A stretch of 64,000 nt of DNA from Flagellimonas meishanensis (GCF_019880545.1 NZ_JAINVW010000003.1:1-64000); one strand, 5' to 3'; shown: positions 1-8,683, counted from the stretch's first letter. Notes: generated from the sequence alone by a model not told the origin. A program made the numbers and translations.

Positions 1-77
1 CATTCCGAACAGGGAAGTTAAGCCCGTTAGCGCCGATGGTACTGCCACACCAGGTGGGAGAGTAGGTCGCCGCCTTC
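1..77 (+). rRNA. rrf: 5S ribosomal RNA, 3' part
   Basis: The first bases match the 3' two thirds of a bacterial 5S rRNA: the CCGAAC loop, the AAGTTAAGCCC segment, the CGCCGATGGTACTG helix region and the closing GGTGGGAGAGTAGGTCGCCGCC. The 5' part lies outside the window, so an rRNA operon in the same direction precedes it. The exact 3' end is approximate; a terminator follows directly. Confidence 0.93.
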
Positions 78-81
78 CTCG

Positions 82-118
82 AACGCCCCCCCATCACGGA
101 GGGGCGTTTTTTTGTTTT
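82..118 (+). terminator. Rho-independent terminator of the rRNA operon
   Basis: Perfect 8-bp stem AACGCCCC (82-89) / GGGGCGTT (101-108) with an 11-base loop, followed by a run of T broken by one G. It lies immediately after the 5S rRNA and 30 bases before the next coding sequence. Confidence 0.9.
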
Positions 119-148
119 TATGCACTATCTTTAGCATAAAACCAAAAC

Positions 149-1486
149 ATGCGCACAATTCAACTTCTCCTAGTCCTCCTAATTATTTCTTCGTCTGTTT
201 TTTCCCAAAACAATCCATTAAAAGCATTGGTCGGCGGGACATTGATTGATGGATATGGTTCAGACCCCATTAAAAATAGTGTAATACTTATAGAAGGCGA
301 ACGCATCAAAGCAGTAGGGACGGTCGAAACACTCACAGTTCCTGAAAATGCCGAGATCATATCCACAGAAGGAATGAGCGTATTGCCAGGATTATGGGAC
401 ATGCACGTACACACCATGATCAATGGTCATGCGGACTATGCCCATTGGGACAAAATCTATCCGCCATTGTTCGAAGATGTGATAATGCCCTCTTCCGCCC
501 ATCAATTGTTAATGGCTGGAGTAACCAGCGCTAGGGATTTGGGTGCGCCCTTGGAAGAAAGTATTGCGGTAAGGGATGCCATCAATTCGGGAAAAATACC
601 TGGAGCAACACTTTATGTTTCAGGTCCCTTTATACAACACGAACCTTACCCAGGCACAGAGGATTTTAGATGGGGTGTTGATGGCCCTGAAGATGGAAGA
701 AGGAAAATCAGAAAACTGGCAAAGGCTGGAGTGGATGTCATCAAACTGATCGATCACGACCAGATGACCATGGAGGAATTAAAGGCAGTGGTGGATGAAT
801 CACATAAGAATAACTTAAAGGTGGTTGCCCATGGGCATCGACCTGAAGAGATACGGAGGGGATTGGAAGTAGGTGTGGATTGTTTTGAACATACGGGATT
901 GTCGTCGGCCCCAAGATATCCGGATGATGTTATGGAAATGATCAAGGAAAGAACAGCACAAATGAACAAAGGACCTTTGTTTTGGTGTCCGACCGTTGAG
1001 GGACTTTACAATTACGAATATGTAAGGGACAATCCCGAGAAACTGGATAACGACTCATGGCATTTGGGCCTGCCCGACAGTGTTATCACGGACATCAAGA
1101 ATAGCTTTAAACACCCTGACAGATTACCCTATTTTCAATTGACTCCTTCAAGAAGGCCTACATTACAAACCAAAATTAAACAATTATTGGATGCCGGTGT
1201 GGTACTTCTAATTGGCACGGATAGCGGTATCCCCATGAAGTTCCATAGTCAATCCACCTGGAACGAACTCGATGTCTGGGTAAACGAGTTTGGTATCGAT
1301 CCCATGTATGCCATTCGTTCCGCAACCTACTGGCCCGCACTTTGGACAGGTGTGGCGGACGAAGTTGGAACTATCACCCCAGGTAAGTATGCTGACATTA
1401 TAGCCGTTGATGGGGACGTTCTCCGTTATATCAGCTTGCTCCAGGATGTAGACTTGGTAATCAAACATGGTAAACGTTACAAATAG
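149..1486 (+). CDS. Exported metal-dependent amidohydrolase (imidazolonepropionase-like)
   Basis: 445-residue amidohydrolase-superfamily protein with a Sec signal peptide (hydrophobic residues 4-19 ending in SQ). The metal site is complete: HVH at 86-88, a lysine (K199 in VIKLID) suited to carboxylation, histidines at 228/230 and H248, and the aspartate D358 in GTDSG. A C-terminal GTITPGKYADI segment is the usual closing strand of the composite beta-sandwich. Related exported enzymes hydrolyse cyclic amides, dipeptides or organophosphates; the substrate here cannot be read from the sequence. It follows the rRNA terminator. A TATCTTTA box just upstream could be its -7 element. The next gene begins 6 bases after the stop, so co-transcription is likely. 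Confidence 0.88.
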   Translation: MRTIQLLLVLLIISSSVFSQNNPLKALVGGTLIDGYGSDPIKNSVILIEGERIKAVGTVETLTVPENAEIISTEGMSVLPGLWDMHVHTMINGHADYAHWDKIYPPLFEDVIMPSSAHQLLMAGVTSARDLGAPLEESIAVRDAINSGKIPGATLYVSGPFIQHEPYPGTEDFRWGVDGPEDGRRKIRKLAKAGVDVIKLIDHDQMTMEELKAVVDESHKNNLKVVAHGHRPEEIRRGLEVGVDCFEHTGLSSAPRYPDDVMEMIKERTAQMNKGPLFWCPTVEGLYNYEYVRDNPEKLDNDSWHLGLPDSVITDIKNSFKHPDRLPYFQLTPSRRPTLQTKIKQLLDAGVVLLIGTDSGIPMKFHSQSTWNELDVWVNEFGIDPMYAIRSATYWPALWTGVADEVGTITPGKYADIIAVDGDVLRYISLLQDVDLVIKHGKRYK

Positions 1487-1492
1487 CTTGCC

Positions 1493-2128
1493 TTGACGTT
1501 TAAATCCGAGTCAATTTTACTGGAGGAAAAATGGAATGCCTATTCGCATGGGTTTGGAATTCTATTGGCCGTTCTTGGCGGGTTCGTACTTTTTCAAAAG
1601 AATTTGAGCGACACTCGGAATCTTTTTTGGAGTGTTTTAGCATACTGCATTTCATTGATTTTGTTGTTCACGGCATCCACAGTCTACCATGCAGTTCAAA
1701 ATCCAAAATTGAAGCAGAAACTGCGGATATTGGACCATATAAGCATTTATTATTTGATTGCCGGAACCTACACCCCAGTGTGCCTAACAGTGCTCCTACC
1801 GTCAAAAGGTTGGTTGCTCTTTTATCTCGTTTGGGGTATCGCTTTGTTTGGAACCCTATTAAAAATCTTCTTTACGGGAAGGTTTGAAGTGTTTTCTTTG
1901 GTGCTTTATGCCATAATGGGCTGGGTAATAATTATCGATCTACCTTTTCTTCTACAGGCGATGTCCACGGAAGGATTGTTTTGGCTTTCCTTGGGAGGTG
2001 CTTTCTACACTGTTGGAATCCTTTTTTATGCGATAAGAAAAATTCCTTTTAACCACTTAATATGGCATTTTTTCGTATTGGGCGGTGCCATAAGTCATTG
2101 GATGATGGTTTACCAATTGTTTACATGA
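1493..2128 (+). CDS. Hemolysin III / PAQR-family membrane protein
   Basis: 211 residues, seven hydrophobic segments. It has the family hallmarks: an N-terminal EEKWNAYSHGFG segment, a histidine in STVYHA at the end of the second helix, and a C-terminal HLIWHFFVLGGAISHW with two more histidines, which in PAQR-type proteins form a zinc site. The family (YqfA, TrhA) is an integral membrane protein; it is linked to membrane fatty-acid homeostasis in E. coli, and the name hemolysin is historical. No ATG precedes the conserved N-terminus in this frame, so the start is TTG at 1493, seven bases after the amidohydrolase stop. It probably forms an operon with that gene. Confidence 0.82.
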   Translation: MTFKSESILLEEKWNAYSHGFGILLAVLGGFVLFQKNLSDTRNLFWSVLAYCISLILLFTASTVYHAVQNPKLKQKLRILDHISIYYLIAGTYTPVCLTVLLPSKGWLLFYLVWGIALFGTLLKIFFTGRFEVFSLVLYAIMGWVIIIDLPFLLQAMSTEGLFWLSLGGAFYTVGILFYAIRKIPFNHLIWHFFVLGGAISHWMMVYQLFT

Positions 2129-2144
2129 TGAAGCCATGGAGGAC

Positions 2145-2834
2145 TCACATGAAGTAGGCAACGGCGATTCCTAGAATAATCACCATCAGCTTTCGAAAAT
2201 CAAAAGAATGCCCTTTAGAGCTTTCAAAAAGGATTATGGTGGAAATATGCAGGAACACACCAATGGCAACGGAGGTCAACAAATGTCCATAATCATCCAC
2301 CCAAGGGGCGTTCAACGCCAAATAGCTTCCCAAAGGCGTCATCAATGAAAACAATAGCATAAAGAGCAAAATAAAGCGGACTTTCATCTGTGAGTTGATC
2401 AGAAAGATGCTCAAGATAAGTGCCACGGGAATTTTATGGACAACAATACCATAAAGCATGGAATTGGAACCATCCAAGGGCACTCCCTCTATCAGGGCAT
2501 GCACAGATAAACTCAAAAAAAGCATCAATGGAAACTTGTTTTCCGTTAGCTCATGGTGCATATGACCGTGTTCCGCTCCTTTTGAGAAAAACTCAAGAAA
2601 TACCTGGAACAGAATCCCTACCAACACGAATAGGGCAATATGTCTAGGGTTTCCCGTATCGTATACTTCTGGGAGCAACTCAAAAAAGGTGAGGGCCAGC
2701 AAGAACGCTCCACTAAAGGCCAATAAAAGATTGATTGCTCCTACGTTTTTGGGCCGGGTCCACCAAACCAAGGCAAAACTGACCCAAACGGCCAAGATGG
2801 GAATAAGGAGTACTAGGGCAAAAGGAATATTCAT
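2145..2834 (-). CDS. ZIP-family divalent metal transporter
   Basis: 229 residues with about seven to eight membrane helices. The metal path motifs of ZIP transporters are visible: HALIEG in the fourth helix and HKIP in the fifth, with a histidine-rich loop (EHGHMHH) before the fourth helix. The protein should import Zn(II), Fe(II) or a similar ion across the inner membrane; the preferred metal is not decidable. It converges with the hemolysin III gene (16-base gap) and diverges from the methyltransferase gene, with only 56 bases between start codons that must hold both promoters. No Fur or Zur box stands out. Confidence 0.85.
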   Translation of the reverse strand: MNIPFALVLLIPILAVWVSFALVWWTRPKNVGAINLLLAFSGAFLLALTFFELLPEVYDTGNPRHIALFVLVGILFQVFLEFFSKGAEHGHMHHELTENKFPLMLFLSLSVHALIEGVPLDGSNSMLYGIVVHKIPVALILSIFLINSQMKVRFILLFMLLFSLMTPLGSYLALNAPWVDDYGHLLTSVAIGVFLHISTIILFESSKGHSFDFRKLMVIILGIAVAYFM

Positions 2835-2842
2835 CGGTTATG

Positions 2843-2870
2843 TTGAAGGGTCAAAAATAGCCTATTTTTG
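2843..2870 (+). promoter_or_regulatory. Candidate Bacteroidota promoter for the THUMP methyltransferase
   Basis: TTG at 2843-2845 and TATTTTTG at 2863-2870 match the -33/-7 consensus TTG-N19-TAnnTTTG, although the spacer is 17. The predicted transcript start falls about 15 bases before the ATG at 2891. Confidence 0.5.
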
Positions 2871-2890
2871 TCGAAAGTCTTAGAGAGGAA

Positions 2891-4057
2891 ATGGTGGGAA
2901 ACTTTAAAATGCTGGCAAAAACCCTATATGGTTTTGAACCGATTTTGGCCAAGGAGTTAAGAAACTTGGGTGCTGGAAATGTAAATGAAGGGGTCCGGAA
3001 CGTAACATTCGAAGGGGACCTTGGTTTTTTGTACAAGGCCAATCTTTGTCTTAGGACCGCGCTGAAGGTGCTAAGGCCCATCAAAACCTTTAAGGTTTTT
3101 ACGGAAAGGGACCTTTATCAAAATGTTTATGCCATTGATTGGGCATCCTATTTTGATGTGGACAAGACCTTTGCCATGGATACTACCATGAGTTCGGAGG
3201 TTTTCAAAAACTCCATGTATGTCTCCCAAAAGGGAAAGGATGCCCTGGTGGACAAGTTTAGGCACCAGGTGCAAAAGCGTCCCAATGTTAACTCGCAAAA
3301 TGCGGATGTTCGCATCAATATCCATTTGTTCGACAACACCTGTACGGTTTCTTTGGACAGTTCCGGGGATTCACTGCACCAGAGGGGCTATCGAATCGCC
3401 ACGAACATTGCCCCCATCAATGAGGTGCTTGCCGCCGGACTTTTATTGATGACAGGGTGGGATGGCAGGACAGACTTTTTGGACCCGATGTGCGGTAGCG
3501 GCACCTTTTTGATCGAGGCAGCCATGATAGCATGCAACATACCGGCCAATATCAATAGGGAATCTTATGCTTTTATGCAATGGAAGGATTATGATGCCGA
3601 GCTACATGAAAAAATAGTGAATGCGAGCCTGAACAGGACCAGAGAGTTCCATCATAAGATAATGGGGTGCGACAAAGCCCCTTCCGCCGAGCGCAAGGCA
3701 GAGGAAAATGTGGAAAACTCCCAGCTATCAGAATATATCGATATTGAGCGGAAGGATTTCTTCAGAAGTGAAAAACCTGTGGATGGAAAACTGCACATGG
3801 TATTCAATCCACCGTATGGAGAGCGTTTGCCCATAGATGCGGATGAATTCTACAAAAAGATTGGTGATACCTTAAAACAAAATTATCCTGGAACGGATGC
3901 ATGGATGATCACTTCCAACTTGGAGGCGCTTAAAAGTGTTGGACTTAAAACCTCGAGGAAAATAAAGGTCTTCAATGGCAAATTGGAATCCCGATTGGTT
4001 AAGTACGAGATGTACAGTGGCAGCAAAAAGGATAGGTTTGCCAAGGAGGATGGCTAA
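2891..4057 (+). CDS. THUMP-domain class I RNA methyltransferase (RlmL/YpsC type)
   Basis: 388 residues. An N-terminal ferredoxin-like/THUMP region (about 1-165) is followed by a Rossmann methyltransferase domain. Motif I is DPMCGSGTFLIEAA and motif IV is NPPYGER, the NPPY form typical of exocyclic-amine (N2-guanine) methylation. The size matches RlmL N-terminal-half/YpsC proteins, which make m2G2445 in 23S rRNA; the full-length RlmKL fusion of enterobacteria is absent. These proteins are often misnamed N6-adenine DNA methylase. The gene is transcribed alone and converges with the VOC gene 22 bases downstream. Confidence 0.87.
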   Translation: MVGNFKMLAKTLYGFEPILAKELRNLGAGNVNEGVRNVTFEGDLGFLYKANLCLRTALKVLRPIKTFKVFTERDLYQNVYAIDWASYFDVDKTFAMDTTMSSEVFKNSMYVSQKGKDALVDKFRHQVQKRPNVNSQNADVRINIHLFDNTCTVSLDSSGDSLHQRGYRIATNIAPINEVLAAGLLLMTGWDGRTDFLDPMCGSGTFLIEAAMIACNIPANINRESYAFMQWKDYDAELHEKIVNASLNRTREFHHKIMGCDKAPSAERKAEENVENSQLSEYIDIERKDFFRSEKPVDGKLHMVFNPPYGERLPIDADEFYKKIGDTLKQNYPGTDAWMITSNLEALKSVGLKTSRKIKVFNGKLESRLVKYEMYSGSKKDRFAKEDG

Positions 4058-4079
4058 ATCTGATTTGTAACCTCCTAGA

Positions 4080-4433
4080 TCACTTGTCGGACCAAATCGC
4101 CAGTTCATTTCCCGATGGATCCAAAAAATGGAATCTGCGGCCACCTGGAAATGAAAAAATATCCTGTACCAGTGTACCTCCGAATTTTAGCACCTGATCT
4201 TTGATTGCGGCTAAATCTTCATGATACAAAACAACCAATACCCCATTGACTATCTCTTCTCCTTCTTCGATGGTTCTAAAACCACCTTCAATGCCGCTAT
4301 TTTCAAACGCGGTATAGGTGGGGCCATAGTCCGTAAATTTCCAGCCAAAGGCGAAGGTGTAGAACTCCTTTATTTTGCTGATGTCCTTGGTCTTGAATTC
4401 CACGTAGTTGATTAACGTGTTTGGTGATTTCAT
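4080..4433 (-). CDS. VOC-family (glyoxalase/bleomycin-resistance-like) protein
   Basis: 117 residues with the two beta-alpha-beta-beta-beta modules of the vicinal oxygen chelate fold. The N-terminus VEFKTKDISKIKEFYTFAFGW and the C-terminal FPGGRRFHFLDPSGNELAIWS are typical. The usual chelating residues are only partly conserved (no clear His at the first position; the E near the C-terminus is present), so it may be a binding protein or an enzyme of unknown substrate rather than a glyoxalase. It lies five bases downstream of the small membrane-protein gene and may be co-transcribed with it. Confidence 0.85.
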   Translation of the reverse strand: MKSPNTLINYVEFKTKDISKIKEFYTFAFGWKFTDYGPTYTAFENSGIEGGFRTIEEGEEIVNGVLVVLYHEDLAAIKDQVLKFGGTLVQDIFSFPGGRRFHFLDPSGNELAIWSDK

Positions 4434-4438
4434 GGCTA

Positions 4439-4711
4439 TTACTTCTTAAGGTATCCCTTTATAAACATAGAAAAAATAAAAATCAAAATTGAATGTGCCG
4501 TCGGTATCGCAACAAGCAATATCAGTCGACCTATTCCATATGGGTCATTTCTTGCAAAAGATGACTTTCCGTAGATAATATACAGCCCATATAGTAAGGC
4601 CAGAACGAGGTTTATAATGATGAACGGCCAAAAAAAGGCCCATTTTCGCAATAAATAACAGCTAATGGCCCCAAAAAACAATGGCACCAAGAAAAAAAGC
4701 AAATATTTCAT
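4439..4711 (-). CDS. Small membrane protein of unknown function
   Basis: 90 residues, with three hydrophobic segments (about 3-20, 25-47 and 65-88). I recognise no family. The reading frame is clean, begins with ATG, and ends five bases before the VOC gene on the same strand, which supports a real gene. Nothing in it indicates a substrate or a catalytic role. Confidence 0.6.
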   Translation of the reverse strand: MKYLLFFLVPLFFGAISCYLLRKWAFFWPFIIINLVLALLYGLYIIYGKSSFARNDPYGIGRLILLVAIPTAHSILIFIFSMFIKGYLKK

Positions 4712-4774
4712 GACACATGATACTATAAAATGATTGGGGGCTGCTGCGCATTGAAAGTACCAGAAAGTTACGAT

Positions 4775-5542
4775 TTAATTTGACTCATCAAATGTAGGTT
4801 TCTCCCTTTTCTTTTTAGATTTTTTGTACAATGGAAGGAAATAGGAAATGGAATAGTTGTACCCTACGCCAAAGTTACTTCCATCCGTAACCCTATTGAA
4901 TCCGGGTATCCACAGATTTGGAAATCGGTCCGCTTCTTTGTTTGTTACCAGAAAGCCCAAGCGGGCACTCATCCCAATATAGATGTTGGCAAAAAGCTCA
5001 GCTTTTATTCCCAGAACGAACTCCAGCCAAGAAGCGTTCAATCCGCTGAACTCTTCCCCTGGGACCGCCCCCGGTAAAAACTCAGGATTAAAGAATCGGT
5101 CACTGTTGAAAACATTGTATTCGTTAAGGGTTTGGCTAAAGGAAGCCGCAGCAAATCGACCACCAAGGGTAATGGCATTGTTCATCCCGAACCAATTTTC
5201 ATAGGTATTGACATCCACGCCTACCTTTAAATAGCTACCCGATGTGGTGAAATTATACAGTAGCGTATTACCCAGGTCTTCTGTCTGCGTCTTTTCCTCA
5301 TTGCCCAGTTCAGCGGCCAAATACAGTTTTTGGGTAAGGCGATAATCCCCAACAAGCTCCAGTCCGGTGTAATCCTCATCGATAAAGGAAAAAACCAATC
5401 GGCTAATATCGGCACCTACCCTAAGACCATATTCTTCCTTGTATTCCACCGTGTCCTTAGGTTGAAGGTCAATGGGTTTGTCCTGTGCGGTCAACCAAAA
5501 TGAAAACGAAATGGCAAAAAGGCTAATGAAATATCTTAACAT
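4775..5542 (-). CDS. DUF6048 outer-membrane beta-barrel-like protein
   Basis: 255 residues with a Sec signal peptide (hydrophobic 4-18, cleavage after TAQ). The rest is a series of amphipathic beta strands alternating with turns and ends in a lysine-rich tail. I recognise it as the DUF6048 family, which in flavobacteria lies next to DUF6452 and rlmD. It is presumably an outer-membrane or periplasmic protein. Its start overlaps the end of the DUF6452 gene by 20 bases, so the two are translationally coupled. Its molecular role is unknown. Confidence 0.8.
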   Translation of the reverse strand: MLRYFISLFAISFSFWLTAQDKPIDLQPKDTVEYKEEYGLRVGADISRLVFSFIDEDYTGLELVGDYRLTQKLYLAAELGNEEKTQTEDLGNTLLYNFTTSGSYLKVGVDVNTYENWFGMNNAITLGGRFAAASFSQTLNEYNVFNSDRFFNPEFLPGAVPGEEFSGLNASWLEFVLGIKAELFANIYIGMSARLGFLVTNKEADRFPNLWIPGFNRVTDGSNFGVGYNYSISYFLPLYKKSKKKREKPTFDESN

Positions 5543-6041
5543 GGATATTGTTGGAGTTTTCTACTGTGGGTTGAACAATTTGGATATCCTGGATCCAGTT
5601 TTCGGTACCCGTTGTTAATGTCACGGTCAATTCATCAAAATTAGAAACGAAACCACAGGCCCTGGAAACAAAGTTTTCCCGAATTTGGTACGAGATGGTC
5701 AACGTGTCGATATTTCCCGTTTCTTCCTGGGTATCAGCGTCATCCGAAGAATCAGAAATAAATGTATACGTAGTGGTCACCTCACTTGTCCGCAGGGGAA
5801 CGGACAGGGAATCTGGTGAATCGCTTCTATCGTTGAAGGATTCGTTGTCCAAAATGGTCGCTATGTCCGAATTGATAATTCGAAGGGTAGGGACCTGTTT
5901 GGCTTCTGCGGTATCTACCACATCAAAAAAACCAATGACCAATAGGGGCGTGTCACCGTCAACACAGATATCGTCTTTTTCGCAGGATGAAACATGCACG
6001 AGCATGATTGTAATTAGTAAGATGGGGAGTATTTTTCTCAT
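5523..6041 (-). CDS. DUF6452 lipoprotein
   Basis: 172 residues. A short hydrophobic signal ends in a lipobox (VSSC, then EKDD), so the mature protein is a lipoprotein. The beginning CVDGDTPLLVIGFFD and the remaining beta-rich domain match the DUF6452 family. It sits between rlmD, 30 bases upstream, and the DUF6048 gene, which it overlaps. That order is recurrent in flavobacteria and suggests that the two envelope proteins work together. Function unknown. Confidence 0.8.
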   Translation of the reverse strand: MRKILPILLITIMLVHVSSCEKDDICVDGDTPLLVIGFFDVVDTAEAKQVPTLRIINSDIATILDNESFNDRSDSPDSLSVPLRTSEVTTTYTFISDSSDDADTQEETGNIDTLTISYQIRENFVSRACGFVSNFDELTVTLTTGTENWIQDIQIVQPTVENSNNIHVKIFH

Positions 6042-6071
6042 ACCTGTTAAATAGGCTTCGGCTAAAATTGG

Positions 6072-7484
6072 TTATACCCTTCGTGTCAAAAGTACAACAT
6101 TTTCCACGTGATGGGTCTGGGGAAACATATCTACTGGTTGCACCTCAGCTACCTCATATTTTTCTTTCATCAAAGCCAAATCCCTGGCCTGGGTGGCACT
6201 GTTGCAACTCACATATACAATTTTATTGGGAGCAACCTGCAATAGCTGGTCCACCACATTTTTGTGCATGCCGTCCCGGGGAGGATCTGTTATCACCACA
6301 TCGGGATATCCATGGGTCGCAATAAAGGTGTTGTTGAAAACACTTTTCATGTCACCGACAAAGAACTCCACATTGTTGATGTTGTTATACTGGGCATTTG
6401 TCCTGGCATCGGCTATCGCTTCAGGCACGGACTCCACACCTATTACTTTTTTGGCGTGTTTGGCTACGAATTGCGCAATGGTGCCCGTTCCGGTATACAG
6501 GTCGTACACCAGTTCGTTTCCACCTAGTCCGGCAAAGTCACGGGTCACCTGGTATAGCTGATGGGCCTGTTCTGAATTAGTCTGATAAAAGGATTTTGCG
6601 GTGATTTTGAACTTCAAATCCTCCATCCGCTCAAAAATGTGGTCACGTCCAGAAAAGCAAATCACCTCTTGATCATAAATTGTATCGTTTTGCTTTGGGT
6701 TGATGACATAAAGCAAGGATGTTACTTCTGGGAATTGTTGTTGGATGTGCTCCAAAAGCAGTTCCCTTTTTTTCGCATCATCTTGAAAAAATTGGATCAA
6801 CACCATAATTTCTCCAGTGGAGGATGTCCGAATCATAAGGGTGCGGAGCAGTCCCTCCTGTTTTCTTGGATTGAAAAAGGAAAGACCATTTTCGGTAGCA
6901 AAGCTTTTTATTTCCAATCGTATGGCATTGGAAGGGTCCTTTTGGAGATGACATTTTTTTATATCCAAGATCTTGTCCCACATACCGGGTATATGGAAAC
7001 CAAGCGCATTTCTATCCTTGATTTCGTGGTCGGAAACAATTTCATTCGATGTCAACCAACGGCTATCGGAAAAGGAAAACTCCATCTTGTTCCGATAGAA
7101 ATACTGGTTTTTTGAACCCAATATCGGACGTATTTGAGGCAATTCAAGACCACCAATGCGCTTGAGGTTGTTCTCCACCTCTTTCTGCTTGTAATGAAGT
7201 TGGTGTTCGTAACCCATATGCTGCCATTTGCAGCCCCCACAAACACCGAAATGGTCACAGACCGGTGAAGTTCTTTTTTCGGATAGTCTATGAAAATGTG
7301 TCGCAACCCCTTCAAAATAGGCTTTTCGTTTTTTGGTTGTCATCACATCAACCACATCTCCCGGCACGGCATTGGAAAGAAAAATAATACGCCCGTCTGG
7401 AGCCTTACCGACCGACTTTCCCTTGGCACCGGCATCGATAACCACCACATTTTCGAACGAGGTTCGTCTGTTTTTTTTGCGCAT
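6072..7484 (-). CDS. rlmD: 23S rRNA (uracil-C5)-methyltransferase, RlmD/RumA type
   Basis: 470 residues from the preferred ATG at 7484; the reading frame is open 12 codons further but has no conserved sequence there. The order is an N-terminal TRAM domain, an iron-sulfur motif (C76, C82, C85 in CDHFGVCGGC, with a later cysteine near KKCH), and a Rossmann methyltransferase domain with DLYTGTGT, DPPRDG and the nucleophile motif VSCNSATQARD. The enzyme makes m5U in 23S rRNA (U1939 in E. coli) using S-adenosylmethionine. It is the first gene of a likely operon with DUF6452 and DUF6048. Confidence 0.92.
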   Translation of the reverse strand: MRKKNRRTSFENVVVIDAGAKGKSVGKAPDGRIIFLSNAVPGDVVDVMTTKKRKAYFEGVATHFHRLSEKRTSPVCDHFGVCGGCKWQHMGYEHQLHYKQKEVENNLKRIGGLELPQIRPILGSKNQYFYRNKMEFSFSDSRWLTSNEIVSDHEIKDRNALGFHIPGMWDKILDIKKCHLQKDPSNAIRLEIKSFATENGLSFFNPRKQEGLLRTLMIRTSSTGEIMVLIQFFQDDAKKRELLLEHIQQQFPEVTSLLYVINPKQNDTIYDQEVICFSGRDHIFERMEDLKFKITAKSFYQTNSEQAHQLYQVTRDFAGLGGNELVYDLYTGTGTIAQFVAKHAKKVIGVESVPEAIADARTNAQYNNINNVEFFVGDMKSVFNNTFIATHGYPDVVITDPPRDGMHKNVVDQLLQVAPNKIVYVSCNSATQARDLALMKEKYEVAEVQPVDMFPQTHHVENVVLLTRRV

Positions 7485-7605
7485 GAGGCAAAAGTAAGCA
7501 TAGGTTTTCATAAAGAACAACTAACTTGTTGATTTGGGTTGAAGAAATGACCATCGCTTTTTTGAACCTTTTTCTCCTTTCCATGTCTATTGATTGGAAA
7601 TAGTT

Positions 7606-8151
7606 ATGAAAGCAACTGATAGAGTTTTTGATGGGTTACTTGTTTTAGAGTATCGGTCCGGTAACAAAAAGTCCTTGTCCTTATTGGTGAAACGACATCA
7701 CCTTAGATTGTGCAGGCATGCTTATGGTTATACCAAGGATTTTGAAGCTTCAAAGGATATTGTACAGGATGCATGGAGCTCCATAATCCATAACATGCAA
7801 TCTCTAAAAAAACCTAATAGTTTTGGAAGTTGGGCAACCATGATAGTAACCAGAAAATCATTGGATTACCTCAACAAGAAAAATAGGGATAGGATAAAAT
7901 TGGAAGACTATTCCTATGATACGGAAACCTTGGAAGGACCTGACGAAACCGAACCGGAAATACAGCACCTTCTAGTGGCGATAAAGGAATTGCCAGAAAA
8001 TCAGCGGATGGTCTTGCGGTTGTTCTATGTGGAGGAATATTCACTCAAGGAAATCGCAGACATCTTGGAAGTATCCGTGGGAACAATAAAATCCAGGTTG
8101 TTTCATGCAAGGGAAAAATTAAAAATGATTTTAAAAAACAATAAGAAATGA
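7606..8151 (+). CDS. ECF RNA polymerase sigma factor
   Basis: 181 residues from the ATG at 7606 (a TTG four codons upstream is less likely). Region 2 spans about 25-95 (FEASKDIVQDAWSSI is the core-binding helix) and region 4 about 118-172 (LPENQRMVLRLFYVEEYSLKEIADIL followed by GTIKSRLFHAREKL). It should direct transcription of a small stress or signalling regulon. The stop overlaps the start of the next gene (ATGA), so that membrane protein is its translational partner and the best candidate for controlling it. Confidence 0.92.
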   Translation: MKATDRVFDGLLVLEYRSGNKKSLSLLVKRHHLRLCRHAYGYTKDFEASKDIVQDAWSSIIHNMQSLKKPNSFGSWATMIVTRKSLDYLNKKNRDRIKLEDYSYDTETLEGPDETEPEIQHLLVAIKELPENQRMVLRLFYVEEYSLKEIADILEVSVGTIKSRLFHAREKLKMILKNNKK

Positions 8152-8528
8152 AAGATGACAGCAAAAAAATCGATGAATTGATCAAAGAAGCACTTACCGA
8201 GGAAGAAGCAAGATTCTACGATGAATTGGGTGAGCAAAATGTTCTTGAAAAGTTTGAAGGCGTGTTTAAAGGAAGAATGGGTTGGCTGAGCATTCTGATG
8301 AACTTTTGGATCTTGGCATTTTTTGTGCTACTGGTCTATTGTGCCGTTCAGTTTTTCGTTGCGGAGACCACGGAGGGGCTTGTTACCTGGGGTGTGGGCG
8401 TTCTGGTCTGCTCAATTTTGGTCAGTATGCTAAAACTTTATATTTGGATGCAGATGGACAAGAACGATATCTTAAGGGAACTAAAACGATTGGAACTCCA
8501 AGTTTCGGCACTTTCCCATAAAAAATAA
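8148..8528 (+). CDS. DUF6768-like membrane protein, putative sigma-factor partner
   Basis: 126 residues. A soluble acidic N-terminus (DELIKEALTEEEARFYDELGEQ, about 8-30) is followed by two helices (about 48-68 and 76-97) and a charged C-terminal helix. I recognise the pattern as DUF6768, which repeatedly follows ECF sigma genes in flavobacteria. It contains no zinc-binding anti-sigma motif. The four-base ATGA overlap with the sigma gene argues for stoichiometric translation; an anti-sigma role is inference. Confidence 0.72.
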   Translation: MKDDSKKIDELIKEALTEEEARFYDELGEQNVLEKFEGVFKGRMGWLSILMNFWILAFFVLLVYCAVQFFVAETTEGLVTWGVGVLVCSILVSMLKLYIWMQMDKNDILRELKRLELQVSALSHKK

Positions 8529-8577
8529 GTTCGTAATGGGCCATTGTAACCAAAATTGACCAAATATTTAATATTTT

Positions 8578-8631
8578 AGCAGCTCTTCAAGGGGTGATTT
8601 CTCTCCCACGCTGCTTTTTCGAGTCCTCGAA
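8578..8631 (+). promoter_or_regulatory. Structured leader or terminator before rocD
   Basis: Two stems lie in the 155-base gap between the DUF6768 gene and rocD. The first is AGCAGC (8578-8583) with GCTGCT (8610-8615) followed by five T, which resembles a terminator for the sigma operon; its loop contains GGGG/CCC that can pair further. The second is a perfect TTCGAG-TC-CTCGAA hairpin (8618-8631). Either could instead belong to a rocD 5' leader. Confidence 0.45.
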
Positions 8632-8683
8632 AGAATAAAGGTACAGTAGGAATGGTTATTTTATTAATTTAAACACTATTAAA

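Noticed and set aside
1531-1887. 118-codon plus-strand frame inside the hemolysin III gene
   Set aside because: Different frame, no membrane helices or conservation; the hemolysin III frame has the family histidines and motifs.
1493-2128. Hemolysin III gene as a true haemolysin of the toxin island
   Set aside because: The family is a PAQR-type membrane protein; it is 14 kb from the pore-former modules and the name does not show cytolytic activity.
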